Part shown: positions 63,401 to 64,000 of the stretch, piece after piece
How positions within the stretch are numbered: the stretch's first letter is position 1
How the letters are laid out: each line of letters begins with the position of its first letter
Source of the DNA: Brachionus manjavacas
Taxonomy: Eukaryota; Rotifera; Eurotatoria; Ploima; Brachionidae
DNA length: 64,000 nucleotides
Assembly: GCA_019054805.1 (NCBI GenBank)
Contig: JAHQIY010000025.1
Span: forward strand, 865,636 to 929,635
Direction: 5' to 3'
Program-made: the position numbers and the translations under genes
The notes under the pieces: generated by a model
The model's database searches: none
Told to the model about the DNA's origin: nothing
The model's input: only the letters and a program-made list of their open reading frames with translations

Positions 63401-64000
63401 ATTGCAAAAAACCTATCTGAAAAACGTCAAAAAATGGGTTTCTGCTCTTTTTCGAAGTCGCCTAAAATCTTGTCCTTTTAACTTTTTTGACTCCTGTAAA
63501 TTGTATCATGTAGAACTTTTTGCGCTCTTGAATTTGAGCAGCTAATCATTGCCGTAGCTTGAAAACTAAGCATTCTACAATCACTTGAAAACCAAGCTAC
63601 TGGTCAAAACCCCTAAGTTTCCTAACTGCATAACTTTTCGAATCTTTGACCTTTTTTGATCTGTAAAAGCCAAAGGCAAGAAAATTTCAAGATCTATCTA
63701 GTGGTATCTTCGGTTTTCCATAATTCGAAAAATTCATTGCAAAAAACCTATCTGTAAAACGTCAAAAAATGGGTTTTTTGCTCTTTTTCGAAGTCGCCTA
63801 AAATCTTGTCCTTTTAGCTTTTTTGACTCCTGTAAATTGTATCATGTAGAACTTTTTGCGCTCTTGAATTTGAGCAGCTAATCATTGCCGTAGCTTGAAA
63901 ACTAAGCATTCTACAATCACTTGAAAACCAAGCTACTGGTCAAAACCCCTAAGTTTCCTAACTGCATAACTTTTCGAATCTTTGACCTTTTTTGATCTCT
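45456..64000 (+). repeat. Homogenised satellite zone
   Basis: Essentially only 336-337 bp monomers of one type (AAGCTACTGG, CCCCTAAG, AGCTTTTTTGACTCC). Differences are confined to the T-run length and rare changes: TTCATTTC at 47,551 and 49,233, a 6-bp AAATTT insertion near 46,150, ATCCTGTCC near 57,387, a filler duplication near 58,190, and a few changes near 63,410-63,480. No 428-bp or 485-bp units occur after 45.5 kb. Confidence 0.9.
58179..58220 (+). repeat. Small filler duplication inside one monomer
   Basis: AAACCAAGCTACTGGT is present twice, separated by ACTGC, so this monomer is about 21 bp longer than its neighbours. It is a single event not seen elsewhere in the window. Confidence 0.85.

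Larger units (their letters stand above)
11925..64000 (+). repeat. Satellite DNA array, 336-337 bp monomer, about 150 copies
   Basis: Head-to-tail tandem array filling the rest of the window. Successive TACTGG landmarks in the uniform zone lie at 52,801, 53,138 and 53,474, giving monomers of 337 and 336 bp; the difference is the length of a T run after GACC. All copies face the same way. Each monomer has three TTCGAA palindromes (offsets about 40, 128 and 191 from TACTGG). Length is about two nucleosomes, common for centromeric or pericentromeric satellites. It has no conserved reading frame. Subdomains: edge units (11,925-12,640), a diverged mixed zone, a zone with 428-bp and 485-bp units, a shuffled segment, and a uniform right zone. 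The right end is not reached. Confidence 0.98.

Noticed and set aside
17210..63545. Recurrent plus-strand reading frames of 60-98 codons in the satellite beginning MKTKLLVKTPKFPN
   Set aside because: They arise only in monomers where a point change or duplication removes a stop. Most monomers are closed in this frame, T-run length changes shift it, and there is no start context or domain. They are by-products of repetition.
11925..64000. CRISPR array
   Set aside because: The repeat unit is hundreds of bases with no unique spacers, and the genome is eukaryotic with spliced genes.

Overview
The window is eukaryotic, and animal in character: very AT-rich, with short GT-AG introns (mostly 45-68 nt) and genes packed tail to tail. 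One gene is a clear metazoan/fungal GPI-anchor enzyme. The intron size and base composition would suit a small invertebrate (rotifer, mite, copepod or similar), but nothing in the sequence fixes the taxon.

There are two parts. Positions 1-11,483 are low-copy DNA. This part holds the 3' end of an unrecognised single-pass membrane protein gene (+ strand, from before position 1 to 1229). It converges with a complete 21-exon pign homologue (GPI ethanolamine phosphate transferase 1, minus strand, 6467-1315, 913 residues when spliced as proposed). Next come a broken Tigger/pogo-type transposase fragment (about 7309-7578), a decayed Ty3-type retroelement pol relic (about 8650-10,445) and featureless AT-rich DNA.

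Positions 11,484-64,000 begin with the end of a second Tigger/pogo-type relic (terminal repeat at 11,484, degraded transposase on the minus strand). It runs straight into a head-to-tail satellite array that fills the remaining 52 kb and leaves the window still in progress. The basic monomer is 336-337 bp, about two nucleosome lengths, giving roughly 150 copies. The first monomer carries a piece of the transposase in place of part of the normal satellite sequence. From left to right the array changes from diverged edge units, to a mixed zone with two kinds of elongated monomer (428 bp and about 485 bp), to a nearly uniform zone after about 45.46 kb. A short, heavily shuffled segment at 45.26-45.45 kb separates the last two.

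The most interesting material is the satellite: its fused transposon/satellite edge, its two families of internally duplicated monomers, its one-sided uniformity and the shuffled segment. Pogo/Tigger transposases are the source of the centromere protein CENP-B, so a Tigger relic fused to a dinucleosome-sized satellite deserves a check, although no CENP-B box is present. The two protein genes show no functional link to each other or to the repeats.
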